Shown here one piece after another: positions 20,406-30,355 of a stretch of DNA of 64,000 nucleotides. The stretch covers positions 372,001-436,000 of the forward strand of contig NZ_LR217725.1 in assembly GCF_900698965.1 (NCBI RefSeq). The letters run 5' to 3'. A program made the translations under genes and the position numbers. Each line of letters opens with the position of its first letter. The stretch's first letter is position 1. Origin of the DNA: Erwinia_E haradaeae_A (lineage in GTDB: Bacteria; Pseudomonadota; Gammaproteobacteria; Enterobacterales; Enterobacteriaceae). The notes under the pieces were generated by a model. The model worked only from the letters and a program-made list of their open reading frames with translations, did no database searches and was not told where the DNA came from.

Positions 20406-20985
20406 TACCCCATTCAAGTTTTATGATCAGCGTTTCAGCACTCGTTTCTCTTCAGTTTTATCAAGTAGATAGGGAGCAGGATGATAATATTCCACTAAAG
20501 TTTTATGGTGAGCGCGTGTCATTCATGCAGGGTAAGCCTAGAGTAGCGTCATTTTAATACACCACTTATACATACAGCTATGCTGACTGTAATATAGATT
20601 AAATATAACCATATTGTTACGATTTCCTTTCATAGTCTGTCATAGTTAAGATCGATGAGGCGTCATTAAAGGATGTGTAGTAACATTTTTAAAATCAGAC
20701 GTATCAAGCTAGACATGATTTACTTTTACAGCATTTTCTGAATAGAGTAGAGATAATCTGACGTAATATAAGGTATGCTACTAAGCATCCTCCAAATTAA
20801 TTAGGTATTAATGCGTAGGTATTTACGGTTAATAGCATAGATATTCTTTTGTAGCATTATCTTGTATAATTTAACCATGCATTGCATACTGATTGACTGT
20901 ATTAAAGTATATTTACAGATCAAAAGTATAATTTTAGTATAAACACATTAAATATCATAAATTAAAATAATAACGGAAGCGTGTA
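20406..20985. other. Gene-free spacer, about 580 bp
   Basis: The first 150 bp are noticeably less AT-rich than the rest and contain a 31-codon minus-strand frame, listed separately. Beyond that nothing is recognisable upstream of cvpA. Confidence 0.6.
20427..20522 (-). other. Possible tiny ORF or coding relic, 31 codons
   Basis: Minus-strand frame from ATG at 20522 to TGA at 20427, convergent with ubiK. It reads MTRAHHKTLVEYYHPAPY and ends KTEEKRVLKR. The composition (His, Pro, charged residues) is less AT-driven than chance frames in these spacers. No good ribosome-binding site is present, and in-frame stops lie just upstream (20523-20525). A short open piece in another frame upstream (LGLPCMNDTRSP) would fit a frameshifted remnant. 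I do not recognise the family. Confidence 0.25.
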
Positions 20986-21477
20986 ATGATCTGGATAGAT
21001 TATATTATATTAGCGATCATTGCTTGTTCAATCTTAGTGAGTCTCACACGCGGTTTAATTAAAGAAGTATTATCTCTCGTAATTTGGGGGCTGGCATTAT
21101 TTATTGCTTATTCTTATTATAATGTTTTGTCGAATTGGTTAACTATTGCAGGATTAAAAAATATACTTCTTCGCAATGGGGTAGCTATAACATCTTTATT
21201 TATTAGTACACTAACCATAGGAGCCATTGCGAGCTCTTTTATGGAATGCTTAGTCTCAAAGACCGGTTTGACAGGAACGGATCAGGTTCTTGGAATGTGC
21301 TTTGGAGGATTACGAGGCATGATCATTGCTTCATTAATACTTTTTTTCTTAGAGACCTTTACTGATTGTAACGCAGTTCCAGATTGGCAAAAATCTCAAC
21401 TTGCTCCGAAGTGTATTTGTCTAATGCATTGGATTTTAAATTATCTAAAAGGCATATCAATTTCTATACCACGGTAA
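20986..21477 (+). CDS. cvpA: CvpA, colicin V production family membrane protein
   Basis: Inner-membrane protein of poorly defined function, required for colicin V export in E. coli and linked to envelope homeostasis. The 163-residue product (E. coli 162) begins MIWIDYIILAIIACSILVSL, with about four membrane segments near residues 4-20, 28-48, 65-85 and 103-122. The conserved RGLIKEVLSL loop and the GGLRGM segment are present. GGAAG precedes the ATG. It lies 35 bp upstream of purF, preserving the enteric cvpA-purF operon. Confidence 0.93.
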   Translation: MIWIDYIILAIIACSILVSLTRGLIKEVLSLVIWGLALFIAYSYYNVLSNWLTIAGLKNILLRNGVAITSLFISTLTIGAIASSFMECLVSKTGLTGTDQVLGMCFGGLRGMIIASLILFFLETFTDCNAVPDWQKSQLAPKCICLMHWILNYLKGISISIPR

Positions 21478-21512
21478 GCGTGTTATTGTTCAGCTTATGA
21501 GGAACGATTAAT

Positions 21513-23030
21513 ATGTGCGGTATTGTTGGGATGGCGGGTTTTATGCCAGTAAACCAATCTATTTATGATGCATTAACAGTATTACAACATCGTGGACAAG
21601 ACGCTGCTGGTATCGTGACTCTTGATGACCTAAACTGCTTTCATATGAGAAAAGCAAATGGATTGGTAAGCGCTGTATTTAATATTCGTCATATGCGGCG
21701 TATGCAAGGTAATATGGGTATTGGGCATGTTCGTTATCCTACAGCTGGTAGCTGTAGTGCTTCTGAGGCACAGCCTTTTTACGTAAATTCTCCGTATGGA
21801 ATCACCCTTGCGCATAATGGCAATATCACAAATGCGCATACTTTGCGTAAAGAATTATTTGAAAATAGCCATCGTCATGTAAATACCACTTCGGATTCAG
21901 AAATTCTACTTAATATTTTCGCGCAAGAAATTAATCGCTTTGAGGCGCACCGACTTTCTTCAGAAAATATTTTTTCAGCTGTTTCTAGACTGCACCAGAA
22001 GGTGCGCGGCGCTTATGCATGTGTTGCGATGATTATCGGTCACGGGTTGGTTGCTTTTCGTGATCCCAACGGGATTCGTCTATTAGTTATTGGTGCGCGT
22101 CAAAGAGCTGATGGTCGCATGGAACATATAGTAGCTTCTGAAAGCGTTGCGCTAGATATGCTGGGTTTTAAAATTTTACGTGATGTAGCACCGGGGGAAG
22201 CAGTGTACATCACTGGTAGCGGTCAACTATTTAGCCAACAGTGCTCTAAGAATCCACAGCACAATCCATGCCTATTTGAGTATGTGTATTTTGCGCGTCC
22301 AGACTCATTTCTGGATAAGATTTCCGTATATAGCGCTAGAGTTCGCATGGGCACGAAGCTGGGACTTAAAATTGCCCGAGAATGGAAGGACCATAATATT
22401 GATGTAGTGATCCCAATTCCTGAAACATCTTGTGATATAGCGTTAGAGATGGCGCGTATTCTGAACAAGCCGTATAGACAAGGATTTGTAAAAAATCGTT
22501 ATGTCGGTCGTACTTTTATTATGCCAGGGCAACATTTGCGTCGTAGTGCTGTGAGGCGCAAACTCAATGCTAACCGTGCAGAATTCTTTGGTAAAAATGT
22601 ATTGCTGGTAGATGACTCAATCGTTCGTGGAACCACTTCAGAACAAATCATTGGAATGGCACGTGAAGCAGGGGCAAATCAAGTTTACTTAGCTTCAGCA
22701 GCTCCGGAAATTCGCTTTCCAAATGTTTATGGCATTGATATACCAAACGCAAAAGAGCTTATTGCTCATGGAAGAAATCTAGAAGAAATTCGTCAGTTAA
22801 TTGGTGCTGATGCATTAATTTTTCAAGACTTAACAGATCTCATTGAAGCTGTTCGGGAAGATAATCTAGAGATTAAACGATTTGAATGCTCTGTATTTGA
22901 TGGTATGTATGTTACTCAAGATATTGATAAGACGTACCTTGATTATCTGCAATTACTACGTAATGATGACGCAAAAGCATTACAGCGTCAAAATGATATG
23001 GAGAGTCTAGAAATATATAATGAGATCTAA
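21513..23030 (+). CDS. purF: Amidophosphoribosyltransferase, first step of purine synthesis
   Basis: Converts PRPP and glutamine to phosphoribosylamine. The 505-residue product matches E. coli (505). The N-terminal glutaminase domain starts at MCGIVGM with the Cys2 nucleophile and contains LQHRGQDAAG and HVRYPTAGS. The C-terminal phosphoribosyltransferase domain has the PRPP loop VLLVDDSIVRGTTS. In E. coli this operon is controlled by PurR; I see no clear PurR operator upstream of cvpA. GAGGAA precedes the start. ubiX, adjacent in E. coli, is here 700 bp away. Confidence 0.97.
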   Translation: MCGIVGMAGFMPVNQSIYDALTVLQHRGQDAAGIVTLDDLNCFHMRKANGLVSAVFNIRHMRRMQGNMGIGHVRYPTAGSCSASEAQPFYVNSPYGITLAHNGNITNAHTLRKELFENSHRHVNTTSDSEILLNIFAQEINRFEAHRLSSENIFSAVSRLHQKVRGAYACVAMIIGHGLVAFRDPNGIRLLVIGARQRADGRMEHIVASESVALDMLGFKILRDVAPGEAVYITGSGQLFSQQCSKNPQHNPCLFEYVYFARPDSFLDKISVYSARVRMGTKLGLKIAREWKDHNIDVVIPIPETSCDIALEMARILNKPYRQGFVKNRYVGRTFIMPGQHLRRSAVRRKLNANRAEFFGKNVLLVDDSIVRGTTSEQIIGMAREAGANQVYLASAAPEIRFPNVYGIDIPNAKELIAHGRNLEEIRQLIGADALIFQDLTDLIEAVREDNLEIKRFECSVFDGMYVTQDIDKTYLDYLQLLRNDDAKALQRQNDMESLEIYNEI

Positions 23031-23730
23031 AATGATATAATGATCAATTTAGGGTAGTAGTGCTATACGTTTTTCCATTTTTTAAAGTTAGTGATAACGT
23101 ATGAATTAAGCTTTACGAAATCGTGATATTGCATGAAGCCTGTACTGCAGGTAATAGAAATGATGATTCTTATCATAATCTTAGTGCAAACTGAACTGAT
23201 AGCAATAATGAGATACCATCTGATGTTTTATCCGTAGAATATATATTCTCAGACGATAATATCTATCTGATATTAGAGTCTTATTTGACAGGTACAGTTT
23301 AATTACAAAATATTTTAGCTATATTAAACGATGGTAAACTACAGGCAGTTATTTATTACAATTAATTTCTGATATATAATCATATATAATCATTTTATGA
23401 AATAAAGATATATTTTTTCTAAATTTTTATTTTTTAATATTGCATAAAAAGTATACACTTAAAATTTATTGATTACAATAATGATTGTAATCAGCAGAAT
23501 CGTCAGTATAAGACATATTGATCTATTGATAATAGATATTGCAAAAAGTATTCTGAGATAAAAATCGATTTAACTCAATGATTGAATTTGACAAAGTGTT
23601 TCATTCTTTTAAAAGTTATATTACGATTAATAAATAATTTTCTAGATATACCTAATATAGGGTTGATTAATAAGGTGTAATAGTATTTTATTCCTTATGT
23701 TGTTCATCATGTTGTATAGGAGAATACGAT
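23031..23730. other. Gene-free spacer between purF and ubiX
   Basis: 700 bp of AT-rich sequence with no readable gene. These two genes are normally adjacent in enterics, so this gap marks either lost genes or spacer growth within a former operon. Confidence 0.65.
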
Positions 23731-24294
23731 ATGAAAAGACTTATTCTAGGAATTTCTGGAGCCAGTGGAGTAATTTATGGCGTGCGAGCTTTACAGGTTT
23801 TACAGAAGGTTCGTGATATTGAAACGCATATCATAATAACTCAAGCGGCATCTCAAACTCTCCTGCTGGAGAGCGATTATTCGGTCAGAGATATACAGGA
23901 AATGGCTGATGTCATACATGATATAAGTGATATCACGGCGAGCATTTCTTCCGGTTCTTTTAAAACACTTGGTATGTTAGTTTTGCCATGCTCTATAAAA
24001 ACTTTATCTGGCATTGTTTATAGCTCTCATGATGGATTAATGACGCGTGCCGCAGATGTAGTATTAAAAGAAAAGCGTCGATTAGTTTTAGGTGTTCGTG
24101 AAACCCCTTTGCATCTTGGGCATCTTCGCATGATGACTGCGGCAGCTGAGATGGGCGCAATTATCATGCCTCCGGTAGCAGCATTTTATCACCGCCCCAA
24201 CAATTTAATGGATGTTATCAATCAGACAGTCAATCGTATATTAGATCAATTTGACATTGAACTAGACAATGATCTTTTTATGCGCTGGAAGTAA
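23731..24294 (+). CDS. ubiX: UbiX, flavin prenyltransferase
   Basis: Makes prenylated FMN, the cofactor of the UbiD decarboxylase in ubiquinone synthesis. The product has 187 residues (E. coli 189). It begins MKRLILGISGASGVIYG, the FMN-binding Rossmann motif, and contains SSGSFKTLGMLVLPCSIKTL, DVVLKEKRRLVLGVRETP, and the C-terminal MPPVAAFYHRP. A strong AGGAGA ribosome-binding site precedes the ATG. Together with ubiK it implies a retained aerobic quinone pathway. Confidence 0.96.
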   Translation: MKRLILGISGASGVIYGVRALQVLQKVRDIETHIIITQAASQTLLLESDYSVRDIQEMADVIHDISDITASISSGSFKTLGMLVLPCSIKTLSGIVYSSHDGLMTRAADVVLKEKRRLVLGVRETPLHLGHLRMMTAAAEMGAIIMPPVAAFYHRPNNLMDVINQTVNRILDQFDIELDNDLFMRWK

Positions 24295-25355
24295 GTTTAG
24301 TAGCTATACACTATATTCATACATATTGATACAGATATGGTTGAATTAGATTCTGATTCAGCTTAATAGTATAGAATGCATAGGATCGCTTATTACTAGA
24401 ATAGCTTTAGGTGTATAATCTATGCTCTTCTTTGTATTTCTTTGTATGATGTAGTTTTATATCTAAACTCTATATCAGATGTCTAACATCACACAAGTCA
24501 GGTAAAATTTAAAATCATACAATCTATATCAATAGATATGTCAGTGTCGCTTCAGTAAGGATTACGCAGAGGAAATAAGATACGATAGCTTTGGTACAAT
24601 CAACTCGTCTATAATGCATATGATATCAATATTGAGTGAAAATTTTGATAACACTGCATGGTATTGGTAATGCACATTACCAGGTGTGTATATCAAAGGT
24701 TTAGTAACTAGAATTTAACGTTGGCCATGGAAAAATCTGTAAGAATATGTTTTGCTTAATAGGGCGTACAAAATACTTTTGTAACTGATTAACCTAACGG
24801 AAGTTCAGTGCCTCACTATAAATGATCTATTGGTTTAATTATGTATATTCTAAATGCCAATACATGCTTAATACAATGATATTGTACTAAAAATCTATAT
24901 AATGATTATTTATCATGAATGGAGATAAATCATCAATACCGATTCTTAACATCCTACTGGAGTAGCTCTAATTCAGCATGATTCGTTACGATAGTAGTTT
25001 GGCTTATTCTCGTGTATTACTCATATAGAATTTTTAGATCTTACAACTTCTAGAGGTATCAATAGCAATAATACAACTATGATATATAATCGATGTCTAA
25101 CTAGAACTTTTGATGCTATTAATTCATTTCATCATTCTATCATCGGTGCATTTTTATTAACTAGTTCTTTAAGAGCTGTTTTCTCTTGCTATTTGACTTG
25201 GTATACATAAAAACAGTCATCAGACAGTAAGAATACTGTGCTAGTTAAGTATACTAAGCGCTTTAATATAAAGGTGTGATTAAGAATAATTTTTTATTTG
25301 CCTGTCTGATTTATGATGAGTTCAATAATTTAATTATTAACCTAGAGATTATTAA
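24295..25355. other. Gene-free spacer, about 1.06 kb
   Basis: No supportable gene between ubiX and dsbA. In E. coli dsbA follows rdoA (yihE); no remnant is readable. Nothing regulatory is convincing. Confidence 0.65.
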
Positions 25356-25985
25356 ATGAAAAACATTCTATTACTATTATTAGCTACCATGTTAACTTGT
25401 AATTCTTATGCTGCTCCATTAACACATAGTCAAAATTATATCTGTCTCGATCAGCCCGTTATGGGTCTGCCTAATGTTCTGGAATTTTTTTCATTTTATT
25501 GCCCTCATTGTTATGAGTTTGAAAAAGAATGGCGGTCTAATAAAACTGTCCAGAACAACTTTCCGTTACATAGCAAACTGATTAAGTATCATATTACGAA
25601 TCTTGGTGGAGAGATGGGTAATACTATAACTCGAGCATGGGCTATTGCGATGATGATGGGTCTAGAAGAGAAAGTAATTCTTCCTATTTTTGAAGGAGTT
25701 CTTATTAAAAAGAACATTGTAGATCCAGTTTCCTTAAAAACAGTGTTTATTGAATCAACTGGAATACAAGCAAAGCAATATGATATTGCATGGAATAGCC
25801 CAGTAATTGACGCATTGTGTGCACAGCAAGGCAAAGTTGCACGAGATATGCATCTTAAAGGAATACCGACAATGATTATAAATGGAAAATATATGATTAA
25901 TAGTGATGAATTTGATACAAGCTCTATAGCTACCTATGTTCAGCAATATGCTGATTTAGTTCAGTTCTTACTACATAAGAAGTAA
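25356..25985 (+). CDS. dsbA: DsbA, periplasmic disulfide oxidoreductase
   Basis: Introduces disulfide bonds into exported proteins in the periplasm; normally reoxidised by DsbB. The 209-residue preprotein (E. coli 208) starts with a signal peptide MKNILLLLLATMLTCNSYA, cleaved before APL. The thioredoxin-fold active site is FYCPHCYEF, and the cis-Pro loop is KGIPTMIINGKY. A weak ribosome-binding site precedes the ATG. A 7-bp perfect hairpin (TTCTATT-AAG-AATAGAA, 25991-26007) follows the stop but lacks a T tract. No dsbB is in the window. Confidence 0.95.
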   Translation: MKNILLLLLATMLTCNSYAAPLTHSQNYICLDQPVMGLPNVLEFFSFYCPHCYEFEKEWRSNKTVQNNFPLHSKLIKYHITNLGGEMGNTITRAWAIAMMMGLEEKVILPIFEGVLIKKNIVDPVSLKTVFIESTGIQAKQYDIAWNSPVIDALCAQQGKVARDMHLKGIPTMIINGKYMINSDEFDTSSIATYVQQYADLVQFLLHKK

Positions 25986-26722
25986 TGCATTTCTATTAAG
26001 AATAGAAGAACACATAATAACAAGCATAATCAACATTAGAATACTGTTCTATTTTAAGCAGAATATGCTTACTAGTTTTATTATTTCATTAATAGAATCA
26101 ACTATGCCAAACCTGATGTACCTGTTTGATAGGAGTTTAGAAGAAAGACGAATCATAATCTCCCATCTGGAGAGGGTTCTGTAAATACGATCATTTGACT
26201 TTCAATATAGATACTTTTTCTAATAAACAGAGCGGTAATATTCTTACTATCAGCACAGTGACTTTACATTAGTTATCTTACGAGATAAATCAGACACTTG
26301 ATTGAGATATAAAATAAGAATTATTTTTAGAGAGTATGTGGTGAATTATATTCCAACATCCATCATAGAAGGATTTTATTAACCACGCATAAGCTTTAGA
26401 GCTGACCAGAGCCTAGTGTAAGTACACATATAGATACCTAGCATCTGTGTACGCTGTTCACTATCGGATATATAGATGGTAGATCTTATTTAAATGTTAA
26501 AGATAAATAATTTCTTTTAATCTTTTAAAGATAAATACTTTTTGTATTGTTTTAGTAGAACTAAATGGTTACATCGATAAAGCATAAGAGGTATGAAAAA
26601 CCATAAAGCGATACATTTTTATTTGTATCGCCAGATAGCTACTTGCTAGTAATGTTTATACAAACAGATGGTATGTTGATGGGATTAGCATTGTCAAGCC
26701 CGGTTTAGTTCATGTACTTAGT
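25986..26722. other. Gene-free spacer between convergent dsbA and folK
   Basis: 737 bp of AT-rich sequence. It contains only the small dsbA-proximal hairpin at 25991-26007 and a GTACAC/GTGTAC inverted repeat near 26420-26450. No gene is readable. Confidence 0.65.
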
Positions 26723-27220
26723 TCATATACAATGAGACTTTCTAATATTATTTATTATCTCATGATCTAGAGTTCCTAGAATAACTGATAGCCGCTGACC
26801 ATTAGGTAAACAAATACTGGGGGCGATCTCCAGAAGGGGTATCATCATGAAAGCACGATTATGTAAATCGTAGTGTGGTATTGTTAATTGAGGTGTTTTA
26901 AGCGTTATATTCCCAAACAGCATCATATCAATATCTAATGTACGCGCCCCCCATCGAGGTTCCTGTCGAATACGCCCTTGTTCTATTTCGATACATTGTG
27001 TACTACTAAGTAATGACTGAGGATCTAGACAAGTATCAAGCGCTACCGCTACATTAAAAAAATTAGGTTGATTTTCTGGACCATAGGGTGGGGTTTCGTA
27101 GACGAAAGAGGTCGAAACAATGTAAGATTTTGTAATAGATGCCACTTTCTCCAGTGCGCTACTAATTTGGCGCAGTGGGTTAGCAAGATTACTACCCAAT
27201 AAGAGATATACACGATTCAT
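26723..27220 (-). CDS. folK: HPPK, 7,8-dihydro-6-hydroxymethylpterin pyrophosphokinase
   Basis: Transfers pyrophosphate from ATP to 6-hydroxymethyl-dihydropterin in folate synthesis. The product has 165 residues (E. coli 159). It shows YLLLGSNL at the start, YETPPYGPENQPNFFN, and the catalytic RWGARTLDIDMMLFG with Mg-binding D95 and D97. PHYDLHNRAFMMIPLLEI is also conserved. Its ATG overlaps the pcnB stop by 4 bp (27217-27220), keeping the enteric pcnB-folK arrangement and implying translational coupling. Confidence 0.96.
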   Translation of the reverse strand: MNRVYLLLGSNLANPLRQISSALEKVASITKSYIVSTSFVYETPPYGPENQPNFFNVAVALDTCLDPQSLLSSTQCIEIEQGRIRQEPRWGARTLDIDMMLFGNITLKTPQLTIPHYDLHNRAFMMIPLLEIAPSICLPNGQRLSVILGTLDHEIINNIRKSHCI

Positions 27221-28659
27221 TCTATATAATCACTATTGTTGATTGTAGATATTGTCTTATTGTGGTAATCAGCAGGTGAACATGTACATATTGCTTGCTT
27301 TGTATATGAATTTACTAGGTTCCTATCAAGCATTTGAAGCATTGTCTTTTGCTCTGGTGGTGCCGATATTTGGAATTCAAGCCACCAGGTGGTCAGATGC
27401 TTTAAATTATTATTTTTTTCTACTTGAGCCCTCATCTTTAAAAGATCGTATGCAGCGCGAAATGTCGGATGCGTTATAATTGTAAATGCTCGTTTACCAT
27501 GCCGGCGAGTGAGGCGCAACTGAAGTTGCCAAATTTCTCTCACTAATGTAGTAATACGTTTTGGTATTGCTAGCGCACGATTAGCTCTTTCTAACACGTC
27601 ATTCATGGATAATATAAAGGCATCATAATAGTTGAGGTTTTTTTCTTTAGATAGTGTCTGTGATATGATTAATTGTGGGTACCAGTACATAGCAGCGAAT
27701 AAAAACGCCGGGTTAACACGCATGTGATTATGGATGCGTATATCAGTATTTGTTAATACTAAGAGGATCATCTGTTCCATATGACTATCGCCACTTTCAG
27801 TAAAATATTGTGTAATGATCGGAAACAGAGGCTGGAACAATTGATACTTGCATAGCTTAAGATATGTACTATAGCCATGGCCAGTCTGAAAAAGTTTGAG
27901 TATTTCCTCAAATAAACGAGCAGGGGGAATATCGTATAGCAGGGTAGCTAAACGTGGGATTGGTTCTCGAGTGTCATCGGCAATGCCCATTCCTAATTTA
28001 GCAGCAAAGCGCACGACCCGTAGCATGCGTACTGGATCTTCACGATAACGAGTTTCGGCATTTCCAATAATACGGATTACTCCTGTCTTAAGATCGTTTA
28101 ATCCACCTATATAGTCACGTACCGTACAATCAGTGATATTGTAATATAGACTATTAATTGTAAGATCACGACGTTGAGCATCATCTTCGATAGAGCCGAA
28201 AATATTATCACGCAATAGCATACCACTTTTAGCGCATTGTGCATGATAACGATGATTCATATTCTTTGATTCTATTTCATGATGTCCGCGAAAGGTTGCC
28301 ACTTCGATAATTTCGTCTCCAAACATAATATGGGCCAGACGGAATCTGCGACCAACTAAACGACAGTTACGAAATAATTTACGCATTTGCTCGGGTGTGG
28401 CATTAGTAGTTATATCAAAATCTTTAGGTTGCTTACCAAGCAATAAATCACGTACTCCACCACCTACGAGGTACGCCTCGTATCCAAATTTATGCAGACG
28501 ATATAATACTTTAAGAGCATTACTGCTGATATTCTTATGTAAGATATTATGGTGATTCCGCGTAATAATAGCCACTTGGCATGTTTCTGATATTTCAGTT
28601 GCCATAACTTCTTCGCAACCACGGACTTTTCGATAAAAATTAGCAACTCTGGTAAAAAT
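27217..28659 (-). CDS. pcnB: Poly(A) polymerase I, started from an AUU codon
   Basis: Adds 3' poly(A) tails that mark RNAs for decay. The ATG usually taken as start would be 28605 (462 residues). The frame stays open 18 codons further to ATT at 28657-28659. The extension reads (I)FTRVANFYRKVRG, nearly identical to the E. coli PcnB start MFTRVANFCRKV, which is itself initiated at AUU. AGAGGTG lies just upstream, and a stop at 28669-28671 bounds the frame. The full product has 480 residues. It has the nucleotidyltransferase motif GGGVRDLLLG and DFDITTNATPEQ (D80 and D82 in this numbering). The basic C-terminal tail of E. coli PcnB is not conserved; here the tail is neutral. Confidence 0.93.
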   Translation of the reverse strand: MFTRVANFYRKVRGCEEVMATEISETCQVAIITRNHHNILHKNISSNALKVLYRLHKFGYEAYLVGGGVRDLLLGKQPKDFDITTNATPEQMRKLFRNCRLVGRRFRLAHIMFGDEIIEVATFRGHHEIESKNMNHRYHAQCAKSGMLLRDNIFGSIEDDAQRRDLTINSLYYNITDCTVRDYIGGLNDLKTGVIRIIGNAETRYREDPVRMLRVVRFAAKLGMGIADDTREPIPRLATLLYDIPPARLFEEILKLFQTGHGYSTYLKLCKYQLFQPLFPIITQYFTESGDSHMEQMILLVLTNTDIRIHNHMRVNPAFLFAAMYWYPQLIISQTLSKEKNLNYYDAFILSMNDVLERANRALAIPKRITTLVREIWQLQLRLTRRHGKRAFTIITHPTFRAAYDLLKMRAQVEKNNNLKHLTTWWLEFQISAPPEQKTMLQMLDRNLVNSYTKQAICTCSPADYHNKTISTINNSDYIE

Positions 28660-28671
28660 AGGACACCTCTA
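28652..28671 (-). promoter_or_regulatory. pcnB ribosome-binding site with AUU start codon
   Basis: On the minus strand the order is TAG stop, AGGTG Shine-Dalgarno, TCCT, then ATT TTT ACC. The rare start codon is decided by the conserved N-terminal peptide that follows it. AUU start codons depend on IF3 discrimination and keep translation low. Confidence 0.8.
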
Positions 28672-30315
28672 TGCTAAAAGTATCTAATCTATTGCAAGGT
28701 AACTTCAACAATAGCTCAGATGAAAACCATTGATTATGTTGAACGTTATGACTACTGCGTCTTGATCGGTTCATATGCGATAGTCACCAACACTTTTTAT
28801 TCTTACTGAATAGAATTGCACATTGAAATGTGGCTCTTCTTGATACAATTTCGTCACTAAGATGATGCATTTTATTCTAAAATTGTGCCAATTATCATAT
28901 CTGTATCAGAATCTATGCAGATATTATAGAGGATAGTAAGATCAGCGTAAGATAAAAGCACTGGGTGTTTGAATCAATATGAAATATTTCCATATAGTGA
29001 TGTATTCTATTATAATACAATACATAACATCAACTATACAGTTGATATCTTTCATATTTTTACATGAGTGAGTGCTATTTAGCGTGTTTTATATCCGTAT
29101 TACAGATAATCTATATACTGTAGGTGATTTTCTAGTGTGAGTTTAGCTGCCTATTATGTAAAGTCAATGCTATTCTGTGAACAATGTATGTGTAAGTATA
29201 GTATGCTTCCGTTTTTCGTAACAATATACGAAGAATTTTGAGATTAGCGATAATCATAACATAATAGATTAGCTTACTGTATTCAGGTGTTGGATGTTTT
29301 TATTGATTATATTATTTATTATTTCCCCTGCACAGACAGTGCATGTTGTGTAATAAAGGTACTAGGATTTTATCTTAGAATAAAATAGTGCTATAGCACT
29401 CTATTATTTTTAAGAGAATAACTATATCCTGGCATTATACTAAAGAGTTCAAGGATTGGAGGGTCTATTCAGGTAGTTTTTTCATAAATAAAACAATGAA
29501 TGCAGTTTTGATTTGTTTATATAATTTTATATATCCTGTTGGATAAACAAACGGACGATACTTAATGATTTTTAGTTTTAAGTAAGTGATAGATATAAAG
29601 CGAGAGTTGATTTTTACAAAGTTTTGGTAAGTAGAGAAGTCACGCCCAACAGATATTACAATACCAGATTGCATCTCACATAATTCATGACATATAACCC
29701 TATATATCTGTTATGTATTAAAGAAATGGTAAGCAATGTAGTGAAAAATTGAGTCAAGCACGAGTAAGGTTCATGGAGCAATATTTGACGAGATTATGAT
29801 TTTTCACCCACATTAGCTTTAGTGATACCCAGGAAGTGATTGAACGATAATCAAGTGAGATTATACAGTTAATCTTATTCTATGAGTGCAATTTTTGAAT
29901 GCGTCTGATCGATCTATGATGGGTAGATTGATATTGCTACTAACGTAGTAAGTCATTTTATCAGAAAAATACACATGTAATATATTATATAAAATATTAT
30001 TAATCGGGATGATATTTTTAGCATAGTGCATCGAGTGTTGAAGATTATTCGTTCTTAATAATGTACATCATGGATCTTATGACTGAGTTAACTTAGTTAT
30101 GTTTTGCAAATAAAACAAGCGTGATATTATCTAGTCTAGACATTCTAATTTTTCTTACCATTTGTCAATGATAGTGATCATGATATAAAATTGCATAAAA
30201 TATAATATCACAATGTATTTTAGAAAATAAATTCTAGCAATATATCTATTTCTAGATATATTTTATATATATTATTATGACAGTCTATCAGTGTAACAGC
30301 TGGTAAACAAACTTT

Positions 30316-30355
30316 AGCTTATAAAGGTATAATATTTATTATACCTTTATAAGCT
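30316..30355. repeat. 40-bp inverted repeat with 2-nt loop
   Basis: Perfect 19-bp arms, AGCTTATAAAGGTATAATA and its complement, around TT. As RNA it would form a long hairpin. No T tract follows on the plus strand. It is isolated in the desert with no adjacent gene. Confidence 0.85.

Noticed and set aside
28464..28646. 60-codon minus-strand frame at the 5' end of pcnB
   Set aside because: It is a shadow in another frame. The pcnB frame carries the conserved peptide across the same bases.
29465..29674. 69-codon minus-strand frame in the desert
   Set aside because: Starts with ATG and looks slightly less random, but it has no recognisable family, a weak ribosome-binding site and isolated position.
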